Origin: an uncultured bacterium
Lineage (GTDB): Bacteria; Bacillota; Clostridia; Oscillospirales; Oscillospiraceae
Direction of reading: 5' to 3'
Assembly (NCBI GenBank): GCA_945873205.1
Contig: CAMCCC010000010.1
Coordinates: forward strand, 1 to 64,000
DNA length: 64,000 nt
Under the pieces are notes generated by a model, which was not told where the DNA came from, searched no databases, and saw only the letters and a list, made by a program, of their open reading frames with translations. The position numbers were made by a program, and so were the translations under genes. Numbering within the stretch: position 1 is the stretch's first letter; every line of letters begins with the position of its first letter. Below are positions 1 through 7,775 of the stretch, piece after piece.

Positions 1-175
1 TTTTCAGGCGGTTTTCATCGTGTACTCTGCCATTGACCGTGAAAAATGCTCCGTTCACCGTGATCATTGGATAGTCCCGGAGAAATTCTTCGCAGAACAT
101 GGCTTCGTTGATTTTCTTACCGTCAAACCACGCCGGATTTTCAAAGTGCGTGGCCTGCGTCATTTCCTCGCTCAT
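1..175 (-). CDS. Plasmid/phage-type primase-helicase, N-terminal end only
   Basis: The reading frame opens with MSEEMTQATHFENPAWFDG and runs off the left edge after about 58 codons, so only the N-terminus is visible. GGGGAGG sits 9 bases before the ATG at 175; an in-frame ATG at 184 is too close to that site. The frame overlaps the end of the CHC2 zinc-finger gene by 35 bases, so the two are translationally linked. From memory, P4-type primase/D5-like helicases of Clostridia mobile elements follow a CHC2 protein in this order, which is the main reason for the call. No catalytic motif is visible in the part present. It could be another replication protein of the element. Confidence 0.45.
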   Translation of the reverse strand, partial: MSEEMTQATHFENPAWFDGKKINEAMFCEEFLRDYPMITVNGAFFTVNGRVHDENRLK

Positions 176-773
176 GGCGTACATCCTCCCCTCTCTTTCT
201 TACGGTGTAGTCCTGGAGAAATGCAATCTTGCCATCCTTCATCAGCTCATCCACCACAGCAACACGTTCTTCCAAATCTCCTACGGTCAGAATGTCAGTC
301 AGATACTCGGTGCGGTCAAGCATCTGGCAGGCTTCCACAAAACGGTCATCCAGATCATCGTCCGGCGTTTTCGGGGCATACCAAACCTTCCAATCTTCCA
401 ACAGATGCAGATAATCCGTCAGCACACGGAAGCAGAGCATTTCATCTTCCCGAAACTGCCGGATGTGGAGTCGCTTTGGTTTGTGGGGAGCTGCCACCGC
501 TTGTCCCTGCTCGGTGCTGATACCGAAGTCCGCAGCAAGCCTTTGCGCCGCTTCATAGCTGCTCAGATCAAACAGCCTCGCCGCAAAGTCAATCACATCC
601 CCATTGGCTCCGCAGCCGAAGCAGAAGAAATATTCCTCGTTCAGCTTCATGCTGGGATGCTTGTCATTGTGGAACGGGCAACAAGCCATGCCGTTTCTGT
701 TGACTTTCAGCCCGTAGTGTTCGGCAGCTTGTCTTACGGAGACTGCTGCCTTCACAGTTTCAAAAATATTCAA
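141..773 (-). CDS. CHC2 zinc-finger primase-like protein
   Basis: A 210-residue protein with a DnaG-type CHC2 zinc ribbon near its N-terminus: CPFH, then CFGC 18 residues later, followed by GANGDVIDFAARLF. This domain binds template DNA during primer synthesis. No TOPRIM catalytic domain follows, so this is a split or accessory primase of a mobile element. The frame is open to 1094, but AGCAGGAGG lies 10 bases before a TTG at 773, giving the expected start MNIFETVKAAV; the upstream ATG codons have no ribosome site. The 3' end overlaps the next replication gene. Together they mark the replication module of an integrative element. Start choice is an inference; the domain is clear. Confidence 0.8.
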   Translation of the reverse strand: MNIFETVKAAVSVRQAAEHYGLKVNRNGMACCPFHNDKHPSMKLNEEYFFCFGCGANGDVIDFAARLFDLSSYEAAQRLAADFGISTEQGQAVAAPHKPKRLHIRQFREDEMLCFRVLTDYLHLLEDWKVWYAPKTPDDDLDDRFVEACQMLDRTEYLTDILTVGDLEERVAVVDELMKDGKIAFLQDYTVRKRGEDVRHERGNDAGHAL

Positions 774-1038
774 ATAGTGATAATCCTCCTGCTTGCTCTT
801 GGTTAAGCCGTTCTTCCCATTCCGTTTCCTGACAGGCAACCCTGCTCGGCGCTGTGTCGTCTCCTTTGTGGAGCGCTCGTTCCTTTTACAGAAGTCATGG
901 CGGTTTATCTCGGTCTGGACGGTCATTCGATTTTCAAAGTGTCTTTTCGATCGATCGTGAGCCAAGTTTACCGCAAAAAATAAGCGGCCTTCGCTTATGC
1001 ACGAAAGCCGCAAATATCGGAAGTATAGACTTAAGAAA
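774..1038. other. Non-coding leader between divergent primase and XRE genes
   Basis: About 265 bases without a convincing gene. The primase frame stays open across most of it but has no start signal. It contains the hairpin listed at 984-1011 and nothing else I recognise. Confidence 0.5.
984..1011 (-). terminator. Intrinsic terminator/attenuator ahead of the primase genes
   Basis: Arms GCGGCCTTCG and CGAAAGCCGC pair with one mismatch around an 8-base loop. Read leftwards the hairpin is followed by TTATTTTTT. It lies upstream of the primase pair and just behind the rightward XRE promoter, so it could stop leftward antisense RNA or attenuate transcription into the replication genes. Confidence 0.55.
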
Positions 1039-1067
1039 TTGCAAATTTGCACAGGGTAGATTATAAT
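1039..1067 (+). promoter_or_regulatory. Promoter of the XRE regulator with an internal palindrome
   Basis: TTGCAA (1039-1044), 17 bases, TATAAT (1062-1067). The perfect palindrome TGCAAATTTGCA (1040-1051) overlaps the -35 box and spacer, a good place for an autorepressor to bind. The box covers the ATG at 1066, so translation must start downstream, at 1093. Confidence 0.7.
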
Positions 1068-1092
1068 GATAGTAGGTTGGGAGGCGTTGCAC

Positions 1093-1920
1093 ATGAAGAA
1101 GAGCTATGACGATGAGCAGGAAAATACCACTGCGTACCGTGTCCGCCTATTACGCCAGGACAGGGGATGGAGCCAAAAAGAGCTGGCAGACAAAATATTT
1201 GTTGCCCACTCCCAGATCAGCCGTTTGGAGAGTGGAGAAACCACAAATATAGGCAGCGCTTTGTTAGTCTCGCTGGCTAAGGTATTCCATGTTTCAGCAG
1301 ATTATCTACTTTGCCTTACGCCCATCAGCGTACCGAAAAGCTATGATATTTCCCAGCTGGGATTATCAGAGGAAGTAATCCGCAGGTTGATTTTGAAAAC
1401 GATTGACCCCGATGTGTTAAACAGGCTTTTGGAGCATGACCAGTTCCCAAAACTTTGTGCTTTGATGAAGAACTATTTTAGCAACACCGTTGCAAATGGC
1501 ATCATGGCAAGAAACCAGATCATTGACCTCGCCACTGATCCTCTTGCAGAGCTGATGAGCGCCGATCCTTCAAAGCGAACGGAAATGATAAAAGATCTGA
1601 GTTTTCTGAATTCCAGCAAAATTCAGAGTAATGAAGCAGACATAGAGAAAATCAAAAACATATTGATGAAGATCATCCGGGACATAAAAGAGAATATGGC
1701 AGAGGAGCAACCCAGCGGAGCGCTTGCTACAGCAGAAGCAGTAAAGGGGATTCGTGCCGCATTACCGGACAAGCCTCAATCAGAGTTGACAGCCGATGAT
1801 GTGTCAACAGCCATTACTGCCTACATAGGAACGATGATCACAATGGACGAGCATACTTCAGAACTGTTCCAGCAGCTTGCCAAACAAGTTCTTGAGCTTC
1901 CCTTAGACGAGAAAAACTAA
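1093..1920 (+). CDS. XRE-family transcriptional regulator of the mobile element
   Basis: A 275-residue protein with an N-terminal helix-turn-helix (about residues 10-65: YRVRLLRQDRGWSQKEL, then HSQISRLESGE) typical of XRE/Cro DNA-binding proteins. The remaining ~200 residues are helical and charged with no family I recognise; they may dimerise or sense a signal. GGGAGG lies 8 bases before the ATG at 1093; the ATG at 1066 falls inside the promoter -10 box and is rejected. It stands alone between the replication genes and the putative transfer origin, the usual place for a master regulator of an integrative element. Autoregulation through the TGCAAATTTGCA palindrome is inferred. Confidence 0.75.
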   Translation: MKKSYDDEQENTTAYRVRLLRQDRGWSQKELADKIFVAHSQISRLESGETTNIGSALLVSLAKVFHVSADYLLCLTPISVPKSYDISQLGLSEEVIRRLILKTIDPDVLNRLLEHDQFPKLCALMKNYFSNTVANGIMARNQIIDLATDPLAELMSADPSKRTEMIKDLSFLNSSKIQSNEADIEKIKNILMKIIRDIKENMAEEQPSGALATAEAVKGIRAALPDKPQSELTADDVSTAITAYIGTMITMDEHTSELFQQLAKQVLELPLDEKN

Positions 1921-2089
1921 GCGTGTCGCTGCGGCGGGTTTTATATACCTCTTGCGCCCTCGTTGACACAGCAAATCTTTTCGCACAGCTACAAGGTTTT
2001 CTGCGCCAACTACACCCGAACAGCCGGATTTTGCTCATGACAAATCCTTCATTTTGTGTATCTTGCAGCCCACAAAATCCGCCTGTTCT

Positions 2090-2173
2090 GCTGACGCTGA
2101 AAACGGTCTGTCTGGCGTGGGACAGCCCCTTTCCAGCGTCAGCGGTCGCAAAAGGTATAACACACTAGACTTT
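2090..2173 (-). other. oriT: Candidate origin of transfer (MOBV/pMV158-type nick site)
   Basis: On the minus strand 2158-2167 reads TAGTGTGTTA. From memory this equals the TAGTGTG/TTA nick consensus of the pMV158 (MOBV, Mob/Pre) relaxase family. As in that family it lies between imperfect arms (AAAGTCTA on one side, TATACCTTT on the other). A perfect 10-bp inverted repeat (2090-2099 and 2134-2143) lies 7 bases away. No relaxase is in the window, so the cognate enzyme would have to be left of position 1. The motif match is seen; the function is inferred. Confidence 0.5.
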
Positions 2174-2329
2174 GCAAGCAAAATCGTGTGCCAACAGGGA
2201 TGCTTCTCGCCCCTATTGGAAGACCCAGAGCCAAGGGGATTCTCCCCTCTGGACACCCTATATTTTCGGTTAAAGGTGGATAGCCAAACCTTCATACAGC
2301 TTTGGGCATTTCCACTTTTACCGACAATA

Positions 2330-2380
2330 AAAAACGCTACAGGATTCATCTACTAAAGAAGTGAATCCTGTAGCGTTTTT
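2330..2380. terminator. Strong bidirectional hairpin terminator
   Basis: Perfect 19-bp arms (2330-2348 and 2362-2380; AAAAACGCTACAGGATTCA and its complement) enclose a 13-base loop, with A and T runs at the two ends. It can end leftward transcription of the restriction operon and rightward transcription from the XRE gene. Confidence 0.85.
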
Positions 2381-2465
2381 CATGTTATACGCATACACAC
2401 GTATAAGGATCATCTTGTGCGCCATACGCTAAGCCCACACTAATTCTTGCGAAAACACACTGGGC

Positions 2466-4160
2466 TTAATCCGATAAAATGCTTGCAAGGGACTCTATCT
2501 GCAGGGCTCGTGAACTTGTTAAAAGGTTGATTTGCTGATCTGTCAAACTCCTCATGTTTTGGTTGCATTTCCTTAGGAGGAATTTACCAACGACATTTTT
2601 ACGTGATGTAGGACAAGCTGTACCGAATAGTTGAATAAAGTCAGGCCATCTAACCTCATCTTCACCTGCTTTCTTTTTCAGCTTTCCATCTCGATACAGT
2701 GATGTACGGATATCATTTCTTTTAGATTCAAACTTGTGTTGAATTTCAACATGGTTTGCTTGGATTATTCCGTTTTGCCATTCCGTCACTTCCTCGGTTG
2801 TTTTACCTGTTATTTCGGCGACATGCTCGGCAGTTGTAAAATATGCTTCTATATCACATTCATCTGTAATCCACAAAGGAAGATGTTCGCTTTCAAAACG
2901 CTGTTTCACCACGGAAATTTCCTCATCCGTCATGAAATCTCTGTCCCTATGGATTATTACTTTGCATGTTCTGGCAGAGGATTTAATAAAGTTAGCTAAT
3001 TGAATCGCGGAATCCAAATGACTACAGCTATTATAAGGGATGACTAAAGTTTGTGCCATCACACATCCGTTTACTTCAAGAATCTTCTTTAAGTATTTGG
3101 TATCACTATCTTCAGTTAATACAACGGTTGTGTATATTCCTTGAAGAATTGCGTCATAAGAGTCCAACGCCCCTAAATCCAGTAAAACATTATAGAAATT
3201 AGATGATTGGTCATCGGTGCACACTGTACCGGATTTCATCCAAATGAAGCGCGCATCACCATCAAGTGCAGATATCATGTGTCGACTATGAGTACTTAAA
3301 ATCACTTGCAGGTTCATTTCATGTACAAGTAATCTTATAGCATCGCACAAAAGAACCTGATTACTGGGGTGCAAATGTTCATCTGGTTCATCTAAAAGCA
3401 TCAGTTTAGGCTTGAAATACACGGAATAAGCCATTATTTGTATAACTTGAAGAAGACCTGTTCCGCAAAGCTCTAAGGGGAGAGTTTTTCCGCCAGTGCT
3501 TACATTTACAGAAATATTAATTTCTGTATCTGGGTCATATGGAACAGAAAGACTATAGTTTGGGAACACTGTGCGGATAAGCTTATTGAGATTAGTTAAT
3601 CTGCCTTCTTCCTTTATGTAATAAAGAATGTTTCGCAAATAAAGATTTGCATCTCCGTTTGCGGCGGCATTTCGTAGTACTGCCGGAGAAACCAACTTTT
3701 CACTTAATGGAATACCCGCAAGGCCGGGAGTATATGCAGAGTATAGATCCTTGTTAGAAGTAACTTGTTGCCTAAACTTGTTGTTGCCAGAAGTATTGAT
3801 AGAAATATTCCCGAAATTCCGACCTTTACTAAGGGTTATTTGAACTAAATCTGGAGTATCATTTGTCTCGGAATCGCTCATTAGAGTGAGCGAACTGGTT
3901 GCGCCTGAATAATTTGTGTAAGGACTATCATGTCTAAGAACTGCAAAATCAGAGGATGGCAGATACAACAATCTATCCTGTGGCACAGTAGTACCCCCTG
4001 AAACACGTCGTGCCACTTCTGCCATAATGGTAAATTGAATGCCTTGTAGCACACTACTTTTTCCCGAATTATTAGTGCCTACTAAAACATTGATATCATC
4101 TAAATCCGTTTCAAATTCGATCACACGCTTAAATTTTTCAAGTTTAATATGAGTAATCAT
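2466..4160 (-). CDS. AAA ATPase fused to a TOPRIM-like nuclease domain (OLD/PARIS-like)
   Basis: A 564-residue protein, last gene of the restriction operon. Residues 1-310 form an SMC/RecF-like ATPase: Walker A GTNNSGKSS (28-36), signature-like CGTGLLQ, Walker B LMLLDEPDEHLHP (253-264), H-loop STHS (289-292). Residues ~340-564 look like a TOPRIM/DUF4435-type nuclease: VLTEDSDTKYLKKIL with E350, IIHRDRDF with D406 and D408, then DECDIEAYF. This domain pair occurs in OLD nucleases and, as separate genes AriA/AriB, in the PARIS anti-phage system; the RDRDF motif resembles DUF4435 more than classical OLD. AGGAGG lies 9 bases before the ATG at 4160, 19 bases after the hsdR stop. A defence role follows from domain type and operon; the exact family is inferred. 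Confidence 0.72.
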   Translation of the reverse strand: MITHIKLEKFKRVIEFETDLDDINVLVGTNNSGKSSVLQGIQFTIMAEVARRVSGGTTVPQDRLLYLPSSDFAVLRHDSPYTNYSGATSSLTLMSDSETNDTPDLVQITLSKGRNFGNISINTSGNNKFRQQVTSNKDLYSAYTPGLAGIPLSEKLVSPAVLRNAAANGDANLYLRNILYYIKEEGRLTNLNKLIRTVFPNYSLSVPYDPDTEINISVNVSTGGKTLPLELCGTGLLQVIQIMAYSVYFKPKLMLLDEPDEHLHPSNQVLLCDAIRLLVHEMNLQVILSTHSRHMISALDGDARFIWMKSGTVCTDDQSSNFYNVLLDLGALDSYDAILQGIYTTVVLTEDSDTKYLKKILEVNGCVMAQTLVIPYNSCSHLDSAIQLANFIKSSARTCKVIIHRDRDFMTDEEISVVKQRFESEHLPLWITDECDIEAYFTTAEHVAEITGKTTEEVTEWQNGIIQANHVEIQHKFESKRNDIRTSLYRDGKLKKKAGEDEVRWPDFIQLFGTACPTSRKNVVGKFLLRKCNQNMRSLTDQQINLLTSSRALQIESLASILSD

Positions 4161-4179
4161 TCGTGGTTTCCTCCTGCGC

Positions 4180-7173
4180 TCATATTGGCCGCTGAACATC
4201 TTTCTGCCTTAAGCGATCATACACAACGCCGATCAGAAGATCTCGAACTGTATCACCGAATTTAGCATCGTCCAGAACCCTTTCGCAGAATTGTTGATTC
4301 TGTGCCATACGTCCAATGACAACATCCATAAAAGCATCGTTGAATGGGAAACGGAAATGCTCCTGAGAATTGTTGCGAGCCTGGATACGCAATTCTTCGT
4401 TGGCATCCATGTCAGAAACAATCTGCTCCAGAACCTTATCAATGTTGGTAAACTCGGTGCCGAACTTCTCATTGATCTTGTCGATCAACTCGGATAGCGG
4501 TGCCTTTTCTTCTTCCGGCTTTGGTTTGCCGGGATGAATTTTGTTTGGCAGAGGATCGCTCTGCTCCAAAGCTATGGAACCTTCGAAAATTTTCTGAACC
4601 CGGTAATACTGCAATGCAACTTCATCATCCAAGAACACCTGTCCACCGCCCTCACGCTTCGGCAGCTTCTTTTGCAGGAACTTGGCATAGGCGTGGAATT
4701 TATGGAGGTCTGCATCATCCAGCCGGATAATATTTGTCAGGAATGTATAGGCACGGACAAACTTAGTCAGCGTAGATTTGAATTCTTCCTGCTCATTTTC
4801 TTCCAATCCCTTGTACCGATCCACAGCAGGGTCGAGGAAGCTATTGAGGATGCCAAAGTCCATATTGCCCTGTTTTTTGCTGGGCTTGAAAAATACCTTT
4901 GCAAAAGATTCAATCTCACTTGCCCAGTAGACTCGGAATTCGTCCAGCTTGGATTTTAGTTCATAGACAATATTTGCGTCAGTAGTTTCTTCGATGGTAG
5001 TTTCCTCGTAATACGGGGCAAATGCCGCACGGATATCTTCTGCTGAATTTACGAAATCCAGCACGAAAGTATCTTCTTTACCAAAGCAGGTTCGATTCAG
5101 GCGTGAAAGGGTCTGTACAGCCTTTACGCCGCTGAGCTTCTTATCCACAAACATGGTATGCAGCAGCGGTTCGTCAAAGCCAGTCTGATACTTTTCTGCA
5201 ACCAGCAGCACCTGATATTCACCGCCGTGGAACTTCTCTGGCAGTTCGCTTTCCTTAATTCCATTCAGGCTGACTTCGGTGTATTCCACGCCGCCGTCAC
5301 GTACAGTCCCAGAGAAAGCAATCAGGATTCCAAGCTCATTTTCATAACCCATCTTCTTGATATACCGCTGGAATTCCTGATAGTAGCGAACAGCGTGCAA
5401 ACGGGAACCGGTGACAACCATGGCCTTAGCCTTGCCGCCAATCTTGTTCTTGGTGACGGTACGGAAATGCTCTACAATAATCTGCGTTTTTTGCGCCAAA
5501 TTATGCGGATGCAGGCTCAGGAATTTGCCCAGAGCCTTGTTCGCCTTACTCTTTTCATAGCGAGGATCATCCGCAATCTTCTTGCCGATCTTGAAGTAGG
5601 TATCATAGGTCACATAGTTTTTCAAGACATCCAGGATAAAACCCTCCTGAATTGCCTGCTTCATAGAGTAGATATGGAACGCCCGAGGAATTCCGTTTGC
5701 ATCAGGCGTACCGAACATTTCCAGAGTCTTTGCCTTGGGTGTTGCGGTAAATGCAAAGAAGGACAAATTTGCCAAACGGCCGTGAGTGGCCATTTCCTTG
5801 GTGATCTCATCCTCGCTATCAGACTGTTTATGCTCCTCTTTGGCTTCTTCGTCGGCAACCTTCTGAAGCTGTTCTTCTTCGGTCAGCCCTTCTGTATCAC
5901 CCAGAATTGCTTTCATCTTTTTGCTGGCTTCGCCGGTCTGTGAAGAATGAGCCTCATCAACGATGATGGCAAACCGTTTTCCACTCAGATCGTCCACTTT
6001 TTCAAGAATGAATGGGAACTTCTGCAACGTAGTGATGATAATCTTCTTGCCTGTGTTTAGAGCGTCCGCCAGTTGAGCCGCATTGTTGTCAATCTTAACA
6101 ACAACACCTTCCACGTGTTCAAACTGATAGATTGTGTCCTGCAGCTGCTTGTCCAGCACCAGACGGTCAGTAATCACAATAATGCTGTTGAATATAACTT
6201 TATCATTTTTGTCGTGCAGATTGGACAGGTGGTGTGCCAGCCAGGAGATGGAATTGGATTTACCGCTGCCTGCGCTGTGCTGAATCAAGTAGTTACGTCC
6301 GGTGCCATGCTCGTATACATCGGCAACCAATTTGCGAACAACATCCAACTGATGATAGCGTGGGAAGATCATTACGGACTTCTTGGGATTCTTTTTGTCC
6401 TCCTGAAGATGGATAAATCGCTGAACGATATCCAGCAAGCTGTCCTTCTGCAACACTTCGTCCCACAAATAGGAAGTGCGGTATGTTCCACTGCCGATGG
6501 GATTTCCCTTGCCACCATTATTGCCTTTGTTGAATGGCAGGAAGTATGTATTGATACCGTCCAGCTTGGTGGTCATCCATACTTCGTCGGTATCTACAGC
6601 AAAGTGAACCAGGCACCGGGATTTGAAAGAAAGTAGCAGCTCTCGAGGATCACGATCTTTCATGTACTGATGCTTTGCATTTTCTACGGTCTGACCGGTC
6701 GCCGGATTTTTCAATTCCAAAGTTGCCATCGGCAAGCCGTTGATAAATAATACGACATCAATAGAGTTTTCGTTTTTCAGGCTGTAATGTACCTGCCGGG
6801 TAATGGAGAGAATATTTTTCTCATAAAGTGCCTGACTGGTCTGGTTCATACCGCTGGCAGGTTTGAAGAAACACATGGAGAACTTTGCCGGGGCATCCAC
6901 GATGCCGTGGCGAAGAACATACAGCATACCATGGGTATCCAAATCCCGGTACAGCTTTTTTAGAAAGCCGGTTTCCACGTCATCGCCATGCTTCTTGCAT
7001 AGTTTGGCCCATTCCGCAGGTTGACTCTCCTGGAGGAAGCGGAACAGTTGTTTTGTGTCAACAGCAAACTCCCGATTATAGTCACGAGGATTACCCTTGA
7101 TGTATCCGCCGTGGTCAAGCAGGCTGTATTCAATTTCACGCTCAAAGGTAATCTCCTTGGTTTCGATTGCCAT
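4180..7173 (-). CDS. hsdR: Type I restriction enzyme, restriction/translocase subunit
   Basis: A 997-residue HsdR, the motor and nuclease of a type I restriction-modification complex; it translocates DNA with ATP and cleaves at a distance from unmethylated targets. The PD-(D/E)xK nuclease is near residues 138-155 (IDVVLFINGLPMATLELK, D139, E153, K155). The superfamily 2 helicase follows: Walker A HSAGSGKSNS, DEAH-box IVDEAHSSQ, and FAFTATPKAKT. Length is normal and no frame break is seen. The start lies 14 bases after the stop of the membrane-protein gene, and the ATPase-TOPRIM gene follows 19 bases downstream. Its codon use is more AT-rich than the chromosome right of 12.6 kb, in keeping with transfer. 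Confidence 0.95.
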   Translation of the reverse strand: MAIETKEITFEREIEYSLLDHGGYIKGNPRDYNREFAVDTKQLFRFLQESQPAEWAKLCKKHGDDVETGFLKKLYRDLDTHGMLYVLRHGIVDAPAKFSMCFFKPASGMNQTSQALYEKNILSITRQVHYSLKNENSIDVVLFINGLPMATLELKNPATGQTVENAKHQYMKDRDPRELLLSFKSRCLVHFAVDTDEVWMTTKLDGINTYFLPFNKGNNGGKGNPIGSGTYRTSYLWDEVLQKDSLLDIVQRFIHLQEDKKNPKKSVMIFPRYHQLDVVRKLVADVYEHGTGRNYLIQHSAGSGKSNSISWLAHHLSNLHDKNDKVIFNSIIVITDRLVLDKQLQDTIYQFEHVEGVVVKIDNNAAQLADALNTGKKIIITTLQKFPFILEKVDDLSGKRFAIIVDEAHSSQTGEASKKMKAILGDTEGLTEEEQLQKVADEEAKEEHKQSDSEDEITKEMATHGRLANLSFFAFTATPKAKTLEMFGTPDANGIPRAFHIYSMKQAIQEGFILDVLKNYVTYDTYFKIGKKIADDPRYEKSKANKALGKFLSLHPHNLAQKTQIIVEHFRTVTKNKIGGKAKAMVVTGSRLHAVRYYQEFQRYIKKMGYENELGILIAFSGTVRDGGVEYTEVSLNGIKESELPEKFHGGEYQVLLVAEKYQTGFDEPLLHTMFVDKKLSGVKAVQTLSRLNRTCFGKEDTFVLDFVNSAEDIRAAFAPYYEETTIEETTDANIVYELKSKLDEFRVYWASEIESFAKVFFKPSKKQGNMDFGILNSFLDPAVDRYKGLEENEQEEFKSTLTKFVRAYTFLTNIIRLDDADLHKFHAYAKFLQKKLPKREGGGQVFLDDEVALQYYRVQKIFEGSIALEQSDPLPNKIHPGKPKPEEEKAPLSELIDKINEKFGTEFTNIDKVLEQIVSDMDANEELRIQARNNSQEHFRFPFNDAFMDVVIGRMAQNQQFCERVLDDAKFGDTVRDLLIGVVYDRLRQKDVQRPI

Positions 7174-7187
7174 TACTGACCACCCCC

Positions 7188-7775
7188 TTATTTTTTGTTC
7201 TTAATAATCTCTCCAACCTTCTTAATTTCACCGGTCATTTTTTCTTGTTGTTTTTCAATTGCTTCAAGAGCCTTGGCCATTTTTTCAAAATGGCGAGAGT
7301 CCGATTCATTAAGCTTGGTGGAGTTTTTCTGGATTGTGATATCTACATCAAACGTGGATGAAGTTTTTCCCATCGTAAGAACAACAGGAATTGTCGTTGT
7401 TTCGTCAGTCACTTTTATTCTTTCTGCAAATGCAATTTTATGATCCGATGCGTGGATGAAATAGGAAACAGGAATCAAATAGTCTTCACCAGGTTTCAGG
7501 AAAGGAATTGTGCCAAAATCTACATCCTGAATTTTTACATTGATATTCTGTGCCACAGCATTCCCGTAGTTGTACACCTCAACATATAGGTTGCTATTAC
7601 CACTTGCGGCAGGTTTTTCAATACTTTTGCAAAAAAGCTTTGTGGACTGCTTGGTCTGAAAAAAGTATGTTTTTGCCGCAAAAATCACAAGGCCAATAGT
7701 CAAAATGATGAAAGCGACATAATAGATGAGTTCCCACTGTTCTGTACAAAGCCACAAAAAGTAATAATTGCTCAT
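7188..7775 (-). CDS. Membrane-anchored protein of unknown function inside the hsd operon
   Basis: A 195-residue protein I cannot assign to a family. It has one hydrophobic segment near the N-terminus (about residues 16-36, YYVAFIILTIGLVIFAAKTYF), then a ~110-residue stretch of short alternating segments that looks like an immunoglobulin-like beta-sandwich (NLYVEVYNYGNAVAQNINVKI). A lysine/glutamate-rich predicted coiled coil closes the protein (FEKMAKALEAIEKQQEKMTGEI). Its ATG overlaps the hsdS stop (ATGA), and hsdR starts 14 bases after its stop, so it is a fixed part of the operon. Membrane proteins are not part of known type I enzymes. It may tether or sense, or be a separate effector. The N-in topology is a guess. 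Confidence 0.75.
   Translation of the reverse strand: MSNYYFLWLCTEQWELIYYVAFIILTIGLVIFAAKTYFFQTKQSTKLFCKSIEKPAASGNSNLYVEVYNYGNAVAQNINVKIQDVDFGTIPFLKPGEDYLIPVSYFIHASDHKIAFAERIKVTDETTTIPVVLTMGKTSSTFDVDITIQKNSTKLNESDSRHFEKMAKALEAIEKQQEKMTGEIKKVGEIIKNKK

Larger units (their letters stand above)
1921..2465. other. 545-base non-coding region rich in inverted repeats
   Basis: No coding frame here has a start signal or recognisable product. The stretch contains an imperfect inverted repeat (AACAGCCGGATTTTG 2019-2033 with CAAAATCCGCCTGTT 2073-2087), a perfect 10-bp one (GCTGACGCTG 2090-2099 with CAGCGTCAGC 2134-2143) enclosing CTGTC/GACAG, a CCAGA-GGGGA hairpin near 2229-2250, and a long hairpin at 2330-2380. 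TTATACG (2385-2391) and CGTATAA (2400-2406) form a further short inverted repeat. Such a cluster is typical of a transfer origin or a structured RNA; see the nick-site entry. Confidence 0.6.

Noticed and set aside
1066-1092. Start of the XRE gene at 1066
   Set aside because: That ATG overlaps the promoter -10 box; the ATG at 1093 has a ribosome site.
2330-2380. Terminal inverted repeat of an insertion sequence
   Set aside because: The arms are only 13 bases apart with A/T tracts at the ends, which fits a terminator; no transposase is near.
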